Source: an uncultured Saprospirales bacterium
GTDB taxonomy: Bacteria; Bacteroidota; Bacteroidia; Chitinophagales; Saprospiraceae
Direction of reading: 5' to 3'
DNA length: 64,000 bases
Assembly (NCBI GenBank): GCA_937864265.1
Contig: CALMIR010000017.1
Coordinates: 62,001 to 126,000, forward strand
The translations under genes and the position numbers were made by a program. Below the pieces are notes generated by a model that saw only the letters and a list, made by a program, of their open reading frames with translations, searched no databases and had not been told where the DNA came from. The first letter of the stretch is position 1. Each line of letters begins with the position of its first letter. This document shows, in pieces, positions 50,408 to 59,746 of the stretch.

Positions 50408-52204
50408 ATGAGCCAAGATAAGTTATTAGAAGTAAAAAATCTGAGCACTGTTTTCAATACCATCGAAGGAGAGATTCGAGCGGTGGATGATATCAGTTTT
50501 ACAGTTCATCAAGGTGAAACGGTAGGGATTGTTGGTGAATCTGGCTCCGGAAAATCAGTGACTGCGCTTTCCTTAATGCGTTTGGTTCCCAACCCTGGAA
50601 AAATCATTTCTGGCAATATCCTCTACCATTCAGCAACGAATGCCCATGCAGTGGATTTGCTTCAAATACCTGAAAGTGAAATGCGATTGCATCGGGGCAA
50701 TGAAATTTCCATGATTTTTCAGGAACCCATGTCCTCGCTCAATCCGGTTTTTCGCTGTGGCGAGCAAGTGGCAGAAGTACTGTGGCTTCATCAAAAAATG
50801 GGCAAGCAGGAAGCCAGGAACAAGGTGTTGGAATTATTTGGCAAAGTACAATTGGGTAATCCGGAGCGCATTTACGCGGCTTATCCACACCAGTTATCAG
50901 GCGGCCAAAAACAGCGCGTAATGATTGCCATGGCGATGGCCTGCCAGCCGAAAATACTCATAGCCGACGAACCGACTACCGCCCTGGATGTAACTGTACA
51001 GAAGGCCATTCTCGATTTGATGAATGATCTAAAAAAGGAACTGAATTCGGCGGTTTTGTTTATTTCTCACGATTTGGGGGTAATAGCCGAAATAGCTGAC
51101 CGGGTCATTGTCATGTTTAAAGGAAAAATAGTTGAACAGGGCAATGTGCTGGATATATTTGCCAATCCTAAGCACCCTTACACCCGCAGTTTGCTGGCTT
51201 GCCGCCCGCCTTTGGACCAGCGACTTCGCCGTTTACCCGTTGTTAGCGATTTTATGGAAGTCCGGCAATTAAAAGATGGTGAAATTGACATTCGAGAGAA
51301 AAACGGCACACTCGAGCAGGTCGTTTATCCCATGCGTATTCCTTCCTTTGAAACCAAAAAACGCTTACTCCATCTGTCTGAAAAACCGCCCATCTTAGAA
51401 GTTAAAGGATTGAAGACCTGGTTTTCTGGGAAGAAAAACTGGCTGGGGCAAACGACAGAATATGTCAAAGCCGTGGACGACGTGAGTTTTGAAGTATATC
51501 CGGGCGAAACCCTGGGTTTAGTAGGGGAGTCGGGGTGTGGAAAAACTACCTTGGGTCGCACCATTTTGGGACTTACCAAAGCCCAAACGGGAAAAGTCAT
51601 GTACAAAGGCCGTTCTTTGCTGGATATGAACGATGATCAAATGAAGGAAATTCGCCAGGAAATGCAGATCATTTTTCAAGACCCCTATGCCTCGCTCAAC
51701 CCTAGAATGACGATTGGGAGCGCGATCATGGAGCCGATGCGGGTACACAAACTTTATGTAACAGATGAAGAACGGGAGGAGCGGGCTTTACAACTCCTCG
51801 ATGTAGTCAATTTAGAACCTAAATATTTTCATCGCTATCCCCACGAGTTTTCAGGTGGGCAGCGCCAACGTGTGGCCATCGCTCGGGCATTGGCACTGAA
51901 TCCCAAGTTCATCATCTGCGACGAATCGGTTTCGGCATTGGATGTGTCCGTACAAGCCCAAGTGCTCAACTTGCTCATTGACCTTAGGGAAAAATACAAG
52001 TTTACCTACATTTTTATTTCCCACGATTTATCGGTCGTAAAATTCATGAGTGACCGCATGATCGTGATGAATCAAGGCAAAATCGAAGAACAAGGCCCTG
52101 CCGATGAAATTTACGAAAATCCAAAATCGGCTTATACGGCTCAACTGATTGAGTCCATACCTAAGGGCAACCTCGATAGCATAAGGGAAAGGATGAAACG
52201 ATAA
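50408..52204 (+). CDS. Fused dipeptide/oligopeptide ABC transporter ATPase (two nucleotide-binding domains)
   Basis: The 598-aa protein has two complete NBDs. NBD1 has Walker [14 protein letters not shown], signature [15 protein letters not shown] and Walker [16 protein letters not shown]2 has [28 protein letters not shown] and [12 protein letters not shown]. Each carries the C-terminal oligopeptide extension ([32 protein letters not shown]). It corresponds to DppD-DppF fused, as in GsiA/YejF, and powers peptide uptake or export from the cytoplasmic side. No permease or binding protein is adjacent, which is unusual for this class. Divergent from the anchor-B gene. Confidence 0.96.
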   Translation: MSQDKLLEVKNLSTVFNTIEGEIRAVDDISFTVHQGETVGIVGESGSGKSVTALSLMRLVPNPGKIISGNILYHSATNAHAVDLLQIPESEMRLHRGNEISMIFQEPMSSLNPVFRCGEQVAEVLWLHQKMGKQEARNKVLELFGKVQLGNPERIYAAYPHQLSGGQKQRVMIAMAMACQPKILIADEPTTALDVTVQKAILDLMNDLKKELNSAVLFISHDLGVIAEIADRVIVMFKGKIVEQGNVLDIFANPKHPYTRSLLACRPPLDQRLRRLPVVSDFMEVRQLKDGEIDIREKNGTLEQVVYPMRIPSFETKKRLLHLSEKPPILEVKGLKTWFSGKKNWLGQTTEYVKAVDDVSFEVYPGETLGLVGESGCGKTTLGRTILGLTKAQTGKVMYKGRSLLDMNDDQMKEIRQEMQIIFQDPYASLNPRMTIGSAIMEPMRVHKLYVTDEEREERALQLLDVVNLEPKYFHRYPHEFSGGQRQRVAIARALALNPKFIICDESVSALDVSVQAQVLNLLIDLREKYKFTYIFISHDLSVVKFMSDRMIVMNQGKIEEQGPADEIYENPKSAYTAQLIESIPKGNLDSIRERMKR

Positions 52205-52245
52205 AGTTATCGGACAACTTCAAGTCGTCCGATAACTATTTTATT
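52205..52245 (+). terminator. Terminator of the ABC ATPase gene
   Basis: A perfect 11-bp stem (AGTTATCGGAC / GTCCGATAACT, 52205-52215 and 52227-52237) right after the stop codon, followed by ATTTTATTCT. It also lies 9 bp from the stop of the convergent PA-domain gene. Confidence 0.75.
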
Positions 52246-54090
52246 CTAGCGGCCAGATACGACTAGCTTCTTCGTCCGATAACCTTCTTGAGTTAAAACG
52301 GATACCAGGTAAGTTCCCGTAGGCAATTGGCTGACATTCAGCACACGGGTATCTTGTTGTACATTTTCGTATTGAGCAGACATCACTACTTTGCCCATCA
52401 TATCAATTACTTTCACCTGTACTTGCTCGCTGATATTTTCCAGATCAAACTGCAAGTTAACCAATTCTGTAGCAGGATTTGGCATCATAGTGAAACGATC
52501 AGCTGCCAAAACAGGCAGGTCTTCAGTTCCAACGGGAACGTAACCATCCAAGTGCAAACGCAGCACCGGGCGCAAACCACCATGAGGCAAGCCAGGGGTA
52601 TCATCATTCCACCATTCAAAACCATCCACTTCAAAAACATAAGTTTCCGTTCCAATGGTAGCCATTTCCCAAACATTGCCATAGCCTGCTAGGTTGTGAT
52701 CGCCTGCTACTGAATATGCAGGAGGCGAAAAGTTGTCATCTAGTAAACCATTATGGTTGAGCATCAAGATATAAGTCTTGTTGGCTTCCAAAGCAATTGG
52801 CGTTTCAAACTCTACTAAAATTAAATCTGATCCAGTTTCAGTACCTTCCAGTTCATACTCTGCACTTCCCAAGAAGTTTCCTGCAAAGTCATTCCGATCA
52901 ACTGCATTACTTGCATCGTTGTCCAGATTGCCGTCTCCATCTGGGTCAGCATCAAACAATTCCAAGGAGAACGTCAACCCGGGAGCAAGTTCAGCCGCAT
53001 TGGCAATTGCAAAGGAAGCATAAGTGGCACTAGTTGCAGTTGCACCGGTTCTGTAGATAGCTCCGATGTTGAAGATAAGCGTACCTGCGCCTTGATAAGC
53101 GGCTTCATTGAGTTCGAAATTGACGTTCTCGTAAATATCCCCATTATCCAAGCGTAACACATAATCATCTGAAACATCAAATGAGATGGATAAGGTTTCG
53201 CTGTCTAAAGGGGTATTACCAGCTTCAGTAGATGCTGAAAATTCAATAGTATAGGTACCTACTTCAGATGGAGAATATTCATCGAAAAACACCCTCAATT
53301 CTCCGGATAAATCAACAGGAGGCGGTGCAAGAGTATCAATAGACGCGGTTAATGTTGTGGTACTACCTCCTGGGGCAGTTATTGTAGCAGTAACCTCAAC
53401 ATTAGGAATGGGCAGTGTATCGCGGTTGATCAATACCAATTGGATACTGTCCAATACTTTGGCTTGATTGACATCTGTACCATGTGCATAAGTGGCTGAG
53501 GCATCATACATGTAGTTGTTTAGAATAGTTATATTGACCGGCCCTCCAATTAATGCACTCAAATCCTCAATGATCTTGCGGTCTTCATAAGTAATAAACA
53601 AACTCGGAATCACTGTTAAATCACCCACAGCGCCAGCACCCATCCAAACCAAGCCATCGGTATGCGTACCGACAGTTAAGCCCAATGGGGCCCGATTAGC
53701 GACAATAGCTGCTACGGCACCGGAGCTTTCCACATTTTGTACCTTTACCCCGAATTCGCAGGTGCCACGGCCAGTCATAGCAATTTTGCCATTCAATTCT
53801 TCGCCATTTACAGGAGCCACACAGCCATAAAAACCCACTGGTGACCAGGTGTCATTATCCGACGGAACCGTTTCCCCATCGTTGACAAAAGCGATATCAG
53901 CTGTAATTTCAGCAGGGAAAGCAGGGCCAAAATTGGCACCCAGGCCATCCAGCATCAGACCTTCCGCTTCCGGGTTGTTGATCCTGAGTTTTAAAGCCCT
54001 TTGTTGAGCATGGGCCTCGGAAAATGAAATCAGGCTCATCGCTAGCAATAGCAGCCAAGCCATAGACAATTTGGTAAATTTGTAGTTCAT
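52246..54090 (-). CDS. T9SS-exported PA-domain protein
   Basis: A 614-aa protein is read from ATG 54090 (signal MNYKFTKLSMAWLLLLAMSL). Residues about 40-190 are a protease-associated (PA) domain (DGETVPSDNDTWSPVGFYGC, IAMTGRGTCEFGVKVQNVES, AGAVGDLTVIPSLFITYED). A beta-rich region rich in Asp (DADPDGDGNLDNDASNAVDR, Ca-binding-like) follows. The C-terminus TMMPNPATELVNLQFDL, VIDMMGKVVM, LPTGTYLVSVL, KKLVV is a T9SS sorting domain. PA domains normally accompany a protease or carbohydrate-binding enzyme; no catalytic domain was recognised here. Confidence 0.85.
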   Translation of the reverse strand: MNYKFTKLSMAWLLLLAMSLISFSEAHAQQRALKLRINNPEAEGLMLDGLGANFGPAFPAEITADIAFVNDGETVPSDNDTWSPVGFYGCVAPVNGEELNGKIAMTGRGTCEFGVKVQNVESSGAVAAIVANRAPLGLTVGTHTDGLVWMGAGAVGDLTVIPSLFITYEDRKIIEDLSALIGGPVNITILNNYMYDASATYAHGTDVNQAKVLDSIQLVLINRDTLPIPNVEVTATITAPGGSTTTLTASIDTLAPPPVDLSGELRVFFDEYSPSEVGTYTIEFSASTEAGNTPLDSETLSISFDVSDDYVLRLDNGDIYENVNFELNEAAYQGAGTLIFNIGAIYRTGATATSATYASFAIANAAELAPGLTFSLELFDADPDGDGNLDNDASNAVDRNDFAGNFLGSAEYELEGTETGSDLILVEFETPIALEANKTYILMLNHNGLLDDNFSPPAYSVAGDHNLAGYGNVWEMATIGTETYVFEVDGFEWWNDDTPGLPHGGLRPVLRLHLDGYVPVGTEDLPVLAADRFTMMPNPATELVNLQFDLENISEQVQVKVIDMMGKVVMSAQYENVQQDTRVLNVSQLPTGTYLVSVLTQEGYRTKKLVVSGR

Positions 54091-54599
54091 ACTAATCCTG
54101 TTTTTATGAATGAAAGAAAATAAAAAAGCATTGAAAGGCTTTGCCTGAAAGGATAAATACAGAAAGGAGCCTCTTTGGTGAGTTGCGGAAATGGCATGGA
54201 GGCCAATACGGGTAAACGAACCGGATCGGGATGACGTTAGCAAAGCGTTTTTCATACTAATAGCAACCGTTCTTGATCAGGGATACAAATGACAGCAGAA
54301 TGAAACAAAGCATCCTAGTTATTTACCATTCTAAAAGTATAAGAATGATATGCACGTTGTTTGCTGTAACATTTGGTATTGAAAATTTCCTAATCACCAG
54401 TTGGTCTTCAAAATTACAGAAATAGTTGTATATTTTACTGACATCCGCTGTTTTTTTTTGAAAATGTTGCAACTCTTTGCCTTTTTCTATCGTCTTTAAT
54501 CTGAACTTTGTCTAAGAAAAAGATCATTTCATCTATTTCTGCCCCGGATTTGGTATAAAATGATCTAACTTTGACCAAATTGTTTCAAAGCAGATTGTC
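54091..54599. other. AT-rich divergent region
   Basis: About 510 bp between the PA-domain gene (minus) and the small membrane protein gene (plus). An in-frame extension of the PA gene up to 54255 has no signal-peptide character and is treated as leader. No repeat or RNA gene recognised. Confidence 0.35.
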
Positions 54600-54824
54600 A
54601 TGAAAAAAATCACCACCCGAACTGTATTATTTTCTTTGTTATTGATGGCTAGTGCTGCTTCTTACATTTTTTTGAATATTGCCTCCTGGAAACAGGATCA
54701 GGCGCGTTTAGAAAAGGAAACTCCACTGGAAGAAGATTTAGAAGCTGAGCAAAATAAGCTTTTTTTACCCGATGTGCAAGTTTTGAAAAAACTAGTAGAA
54801 ACGGGAAGAAAGTTAGTGCCTTGA
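54600..54824 (+). CDS. Small single-pass membrane protein
   Basis: The 74-aa protein MKKITTRTVLFSLLLMASAA has one TM helix (about residues 8-28), then a Lys/Glu-rich stretch (QARLEKETPLEEDLEAEQ) and a conserved-looking end LFLPDVQVLKKLVETGRKLV. The small size and charge pattern resemble short anchored proteins found throughout Bacteroidota. No function is known. It is the nearest same-strand gene upstream of the CHAT/nSTAND gene, but 415 bp of repeats separate them, so cotranscription is doubtful. Confidence 0.65.
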   Translation: MKKITTRTVLFSLLLMASAASYIFLNIASWKQDQARLEKETPLEEDLEAEQNKLFLPDVQVLKKLVETGRKLVP

Positions 54825-54839
54825 GGGCAGGTAGGCGAA

Positions 54840-55190
54840 AAGGAGGGCTTAGGTTAGGCTTTTCCCGCCCGGGTAGGGAGTATTTGATGGCAATGCTAAA
54901 GCTTGGCTGTTCCCGGTCGGGCAGGGAGTATTCGACTGGCAAGCACGTAAACCACGCCTTCATCGTGGCGCGGCCTGAAACCTGAAACAAAGCTCTGCCT
55001 ATTGCCCCGCCTTGAAACCACCCGCCTCCCGCCGAAAGCGGAATTCGCCCGCCCGGCCCGTCCGACCGGATCAATCCGGGCGGGACGATCCCGCTGAGGC
55101 CGATACGCTCAGCGGGATCGTCCGGGGGCAGGAAAAACAGAAACAAAGCTCTGCCAACCGCCCCGCCTTGAAACCTGAAACCCAATAAGG
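54840..55190. repeat. GC-rich repeat block (copy 4) upstream of the CHAT gene
   Basis: It contains: two imperfect copies of a roughly 34-bp unit TTCCCGCCCGGGTAGGGAGT / TTCCCGGTCGGGCAGGGAGT (from about 54861 and 54910); two copies of a 40-bp unit (54981-55020 and 55138-55177; core GAAACAAAGCTCTGCC and CCGCCTTGAAACC); a perfect 16-bp stem (55083-55098 with 55108-55123) on a 9-nt loop; and the GGGGGCAGGAAAA arm shared with the copy at 26.78 kb. GC content is much higher than in surrounding DNA. No open frame of note. Confidence 0.75.
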
Positions 55191-55239
55191 CTTTTACCTC
55201 ATATCCTCAAAAAAAGCTATCTTTCCCTCAAAAACCCGC

Positions 55240-58200
55240 ATGACCAAACCTGTCATCCTACTTGCATTTGCCAACGAACAAGAGAGCAGACAATCCTATC
55301 TGCGCAACTTACCCTTGGAAATCAACCAGTTAGACCGCATTTTGGGCAAAGCAGCGGACGAAGGACTTTGTGATTATAAAATACTGACCAACGCCACACT
55401 TCCCGGGCTCTTCGAAGTTTTTAGAGATAAAAAATACCGCGACAGGATTGCCATTTTTCATTTTAGTGGCCATGCCGACAGTTGGTCGCTGATGTTGGAA
55501 AGCGACCAAAAGAAAAGTAAAGCGGTTCGATCGGATTGGATCGGCGAGCTATTTGCCGACCAACGCAGCTTGCAACTGGTTTTTCTAAATGGCTGTTTTT
55601 CCATTCAGCAAGCTGAACAGTTGCGGGATAAAGGCATACCAGCCTGCATCGGGACGGTGGCAGAAGTAGCTGACCGCATAGCTTATGAACTCTCCACAGC
55701 TTTCTACAACAACTTGACAGCCGGATTGTCGATCGATCGGAGCTGGAAAATGGCTACACAGGAGGTGAGCAGTGATAAAGACACTTCAGCGGCGGCGGAA
55801 TACTATCACCAAGACGAGGCCAGAGGACCGATTTTGCGCGCAAATATCAATCGTTTTCCCTGGGAAATCCTCTATCGCGATCCCAACGGTGAAGTTTTGC
55901 AATGGAATTTGCCTACGGCTGCGGGTAATCCCCTTTTCGGCCTGCCGCCCATTCCGGCTGATAAATATCCTCTACCCAACGAGCCATTTCGATTTTTGGG
56001 GCGCTATACGGAAAAAGATGCGGGGGTGTTTTTTGGAAGGGGAGAAGCTTTGCAACAGCTTTATCGCAAAATTACAGCTTCCTCGGGTGCACCACTGGTA
56101 TTGCTTCATGGACAATCGGGTGTGGGAAAGTCGTCGCTCATTCATGCTGGATTAGTGCCCCGTTTGGAAAGTGATTATGCGGTCATTTATTTGAGAAGAG
56201 ATGGGGAAAAAGGATTGATGCTTCAATTGTTTGAGGCTTTAGGCGTAGATAATGCGGCCTCGACCCAACCCCGCGAAGACCGGGAAGTTGTCAAAGCCCG
56301 GATACAGGATGATATTCGCCAATTGGAGGCCACCCTGAGTGTTTTGGAAGGAGATGCCAGGCAGCAAGTGGAACGCCTGATCCAGAACTACCAGTCGCAG
56401 CTTCAAAAACTGGAACAGAACCTGCCTGAAATCAACCTTGATTTAGCTGAAAACTGGCGCAAGATCGAGCAGTCATCCAGCAAAAAAGGACTGATTCTAT
56501 TCGTTGACCAATTAGAAGAAGTGATTACCCGGCCCAACGAAAAATTGCCCAACGAACTGGACAGCTTTTTAAATCAGGTACGCCTCATTTTTGAGCCAAT
56601 TGAAAAGCGCCCTAGTGGAAAATTGGTGTTGAGCTATCGCAAGGAGTACCATCCGGAAATTCTCAAAGCCATTAAAAATCACCAAATTCTGAAGGAAGAG
56701 TACTTTTTAACCAGGCTCGATAAAAAAGGGGTTATTGAAATCATCACGGGATTGACGACTACGGAACAACTTCGGGAAAAGTACAACCTGAATATTGATC
56801 CAGGGTTACCCTTGGAAATGGCCAATAATTTAGTCTCCGACCCAGATTCTCCCATTGCACCGATATTGCAAATTATACTCACCAAACTTTGGCAGGCGCA
56901 GGCGCACAAAACAGCACCCAGGTTTAGCGTGGAGGATTACAGGCAGTTGCAGGAAAAAGGCATCTTACTCAATGATTTTTTCAAACAGCAGATGGAGAAA
57001 ATTGCTGCTTGGGAAGAAAAAACAGGCCATCGGGCAGTCAGTTCCGGCTTGGCACTGGATATATTAAATTACCACACGACACGTCTGAGTACTGCTGAAA
57101 GCCGCGATATGAATCAGTTGCGGATGTTGTATCAACACCAGGAAGCATTATTGGACGGGCTGATCAATGAGTTCAAGCAACATTATTTGTTATCGGAAGC
57201 CGAGCAAGAGTACACCGCATTAGCACACGATACACTGGCCCCCATCATCCATCGCCAAATGCGGGATTCGGACAAACCGGGCCAAAGGGCACTGCGCATT
57301 TTGGAAACCAAAGTCATTGATTTCATCAAAAATCCGGATGAAACCATCATAGAGGAAGAAGACTTGGGTGCTGTGGAAGATGGCAAGAACGGGATGCGAA
57401 CCTGGATGCCTATTGAAGAAGAACTCATTGAAAAAAGTCGGGATCACAGGGCTGCCTTGCGCGCTTACCGATTGCGTAACAAACGCATCCGCTTGTTTGC
57501 AGTAGTCGCCATCAGCCTTTTGGCAGGGCTAGCCACCTGGCTATGGTTGCAATCGGAAAAACGGGCAAAAGTGATTGCCAATGATGCACTTTTTAATGAA
57601 GGCCGTTTGGAGGTTTTGACAGACCCAGTAACCGGCATCGCAAAAATGGAAGCCGCCTATCTGGCAATGAGTGAAAAAGATGCAGGCAAATTAGCAGCTA
57701 TCTACCAAACGTACAACGCCAACTTATTTTACCAAATACAGTATCAGCCAAAGGATCGGGGCTTTTTAAAGCAGGTTGCGTTTTCTAATGATGGGAAATA
57801 TTGGGCAAGCAGCTCCGATATGGATCATAAAATTTTGCTATTCGATGCCCAAAATCAAAAGGAAATAGCTGTTTTTGAGCAGGCTGCGGGTACCTGCACA
57901 GATTTGGTATTCGGCACGGACAACACCTTGTGGATAGGTTCTATTGATCGGAATGTCTATCACTGGAATTGGCAAAACCAGCAAGTCAGCATATTTGCCG
58001 ATGAGGAAGACAAGGCGCCTGTTAGAAACCTATCTGTTTCACAAGATGGAAAGTGGCTTTTGGTAGCTCACAACGACAATAGGGTCAAGTGTTGGGCTGT
58101 AGCTGAACCAGAGCATAGTATGCTAACTTGGCCTGAGGAAAGCGAAGCTACAGACTACAAAATCAACAGTATCGCCCTTAGCCTGGACAAAACAAGTCGC

Positions 58201-59517
58201 GAGCCACAGATATGGATTGGTACAAAAAGCGATGAATTATTATTATTGGATAGATTTGGTAAACAGAGCTTTATAGCATCTTTTGAACATGCGTCGATTG
58301 ATCAGGTTCTGATGGCGGACACATCATCAAAAGCGTATTTGTTGGTAAACGGCAAGGTAGAAATACTTGAGCTTTTGGGAACAAAGGGACACTTGCGCTC
58401 CAGCTTGGATCAATTTACCGATGTGGTCAAAATAGCTTTGACTCCTGATCATCGTTTGTTGTTAGGAGCAAGGCGGGGCGGCAAAGGTTTTGTATGGGAT
58501 ATTTCCAAGAAACAATTGCTGTACGAGATCAAAGGCCATCGCGCTGATATACACAGCTTGGCTTTTTCAGCTTCGCCCGATCGAATTTTAACAGGCTCGG
58601 CAGACACCAGTATCCGACAGTGGAATCTATACAGCCCTTATCCGCAAAGACAAGTACAAGCAGGTTATTACAGCATAAACAGCCTGGTTTATAGTCCTGA
58701 TGGAAAACACTTGGCCTCAGTCAATAGCGCTAATGAATGTTACATACAGGAACTTCGTACTGGCAAAATGACGGCGTTGCCCGCTATAACTACAGTACTT
58801 ACTTCCCCTTTGATCTTTTCCCCCGATGGTCAAATCCTAGCTATTGGTGACGAGAAGGGTCAAGTTCATCTATTTGATCTCGCCACGGGTCAAAGCAAAG
58901 GAAAACTTGAATTTTTGCCCCAATCCATTATTGATTTGGTTTGGACTGAAAAAGGCATCGTGGCTTTACATGAAAATGGATTACTGAGTTGTAAAAATTA
59001 TCCAAATGGAGCATTAAGTCAATCCCAGCAAGGCGATTTTTCTGCTATTGAAATGGGGGCTAATGGCGGATTGGCAGCTTTAAGCTCCGGGGATATTTTC
59101 TTTTTATCCTTACCTGATCTAAAGGTATCTGACCAAGCATCTTTCTCAGCCCATGGCAGTAAATGGTATGGCTTGATAGCTGGCGCTGACGAACTCATTT
59201 TACAAGCCGATGGCGATAAAGCCCTTGTTTTTGATCTGGCTAGCAAACATTTTGATGGCTATTTGCCCATGACTTCAGTTGCTGATTTCAATGAGGATAA
59301 AACGGTATTTTTGAGTAGCAAATTAGCGCCGTGCCATTTGGGGCTTTATCATGCTGAGGGCTACTTATTGCAAGAACTTTATGAAGAAGGCGCTTGCCAG
59401 ATCAGTGCATTAGCGGTACATCCTGCTGGTACTCACTTTGTGGCAGGTACAAGAGATGGCCGGCTTTTGTTTTGGGAAAATGGACGGGCTAAGCTTTCTT
59501 TGGATCGAAAGAAATAA
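55240..59517 (+). CDS. CHAT protease-nSTAND1 NTPase-TM-WD40 protein, candidate immune/cell-death switch
   Basis: The 1425-aa protein has four modules. (1) Residues about 1-185 are a CHAT caspase-like domain with the His/Cys dyad His78 (AIFHFSGHAD) and Cys119 (LVFLNGCFSIQQAEQL). (2) Residues about 260-745 are an nSTAND1 NTPase: FFGRGEALQQLYRKI, P-loop GQSGVGKSS (Lys297), a coiled insert at about 345-410, and Walker B LILFVDQLEEVI (Asp423). (3) A TM helix is at about 750-769 (FAVVAISLLAGLATWLWL), so protease and NTPase should lie in the cytoplasm. (4) From about 840 to the end, WD40 repeats (e.g. KQVAFSNDGKYWASSSDM, IHSLAFSASPDRILTGSADT, DGRLLFWENG), about 12-14 blades. Family knowledge: CHAT is a cysteine protease, STAND ATPases are sensor switches and WD40 is a sensor or partner surface. 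Defence or cell-death role is inference. Confidence 0.93.
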   Translation: MTKPVILLAFANEQESRQSYLRNLPLEINQLDRILGKAADEGLCDYKILTNATLPGLFEVFRDKKYRDRIAIFHFSGHADSWSLMLESDQKKSKAVRSDWIGELFADQRSLQLVFLNGCFSIQQAEQLRDKGIPACIGTVAEVADRIAYELSTAFYNNLTAGLSIDRSWKMATQEVSSDKDTSAAAEYYHQDEARGPILRANINRFPWEILYRDPNGEVLQWNLPTAAGNPLFGLPPIPADKYPLPNEPFRFLGRYTEKDAGVFFGRGEALQQLYRKITASSGAPLVLLHGQSGVGKSSLIHAGLVPRLESDYAVIYLRRDGEKGLMLQLFEALGVDNAASTQPREDREVVKARIQDDIRQLEATLSVLEGDARQQVERLIQNYQSQLQKLEQNLPEINLDLAENWRKIEQSSSKKGLILFVDQLEEVITRPNEKLPNELDSFLNQVRLIFEPIEKRPSGKLVLSYRKEYHPEILKAIKNHQILKEEYFLTRLDKKGVIEIITGLTTTEQLREKYNLNIDPGLPLEMANNLVSDPDSPIAPILQIILTKLWQAQAHKTAPRFSVEDYRQLQEKGILLNDFFKQQMEKIAAWEEKTGHRAVSSGLALDILNYHTTRLSTAESRDMNQLRMLYQHQEALLDGLINEFKQHYLLSEAEQEYTALAHDTLAPIIHRQMRDSDKPGQRALRILETKVIDFIKNPDETIIEEEDLGAVEDGKNGMRTWMPIEEELIEKSRDHRAALRAYRLRNKRIRLFAVVAISLLAGLATWLWLQSEKRAKVIANDALFNEGRLEVLTDPVTGIAKMEAAYLAMSEKDAGKLAAIYQTYNANLFYQIQYQPKDRGFLKQVAFSNDGKYWASSSDMDHKILLFDAQNQKEIAVFEQAAGTCTDLVFGTDNTLWIGSIDRNVYHWNWQNQQVSIFADEEDKAPVRNLSVSQDGKWLLVAHNDNRVKCWAVAEPEHSMLTWPEESEATDYKINSIALSLDKTSREPQIWIGTKSDELLLLDRFGKQSFIASFEHASIDQVLMADTSSKAYLLVNGKVEILELLGTKGHLRSSLDQFTDVVKIALTPDHRLLLGARRGGKGFVWDISKKQLLYEIKGHRADIHSLAFSASPDRILTGSADTSIRQWNLYSPYPQRQVQAGYYSINSLVYSPDGKHLASVNSANECYIQELRTGKMTALPAITTVLTSPLIFSPDGQILAIGDEKGQVHLFDLATGQSKGKLEFLPQSIIDLVWTEKGIVALHENGLLSCKNYPNGALSQSQQGDFSAIEMGANGGLAALSSGDIFFLSLPDLKVSDQASFSAHGSKWYGLIAGADELILQADGDKALVFDLASKHFDGYLPMTSVADFNEDKTVFLSSKLAPCHLGLYHAEGYLLQELYEEGACQISALAVHPAGTHFVAGTRDGRLLFWENGRAKLSLDRKK

Positions 59518-59641
59518 AGGATGTCGCCAAAATAGGGCTTTCTGATACGAGCGTCGCTTGATGTCCACCCTTCCAGTGTTTTGCCTAGCGCGTGTGTTGG
59601 ACGTTATAAGAATGCCACTGCTTCGTGGATCAAGCCTGTAG

Positions 59642-59676
59642 AAGTGTCGGTGTGATTCAAAATCACGCCGACACTT
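59642..59676. terminator. Hairpin in convergent gap after the CHAT gene
   Basis: A 16-bp stem with one G-T wobble (AAGTGTCGGTGTGATT with its partner to 59676) on a 3-nt loop, followed by TTGC. It is in the 229-bp gap between the CHAT gene stop and the convergent thiolase stop. It could stop transcription from the CHAT side; the U-tract is short. Confidence 0.45.
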
Positions 59677-59746
59677 TTGCAAACGAGCAGCTCTTTGGGA
59701 ACCAAAAAAACTTGAGGGCGAAGTGTGATAAACCTCAGCACTCTTT

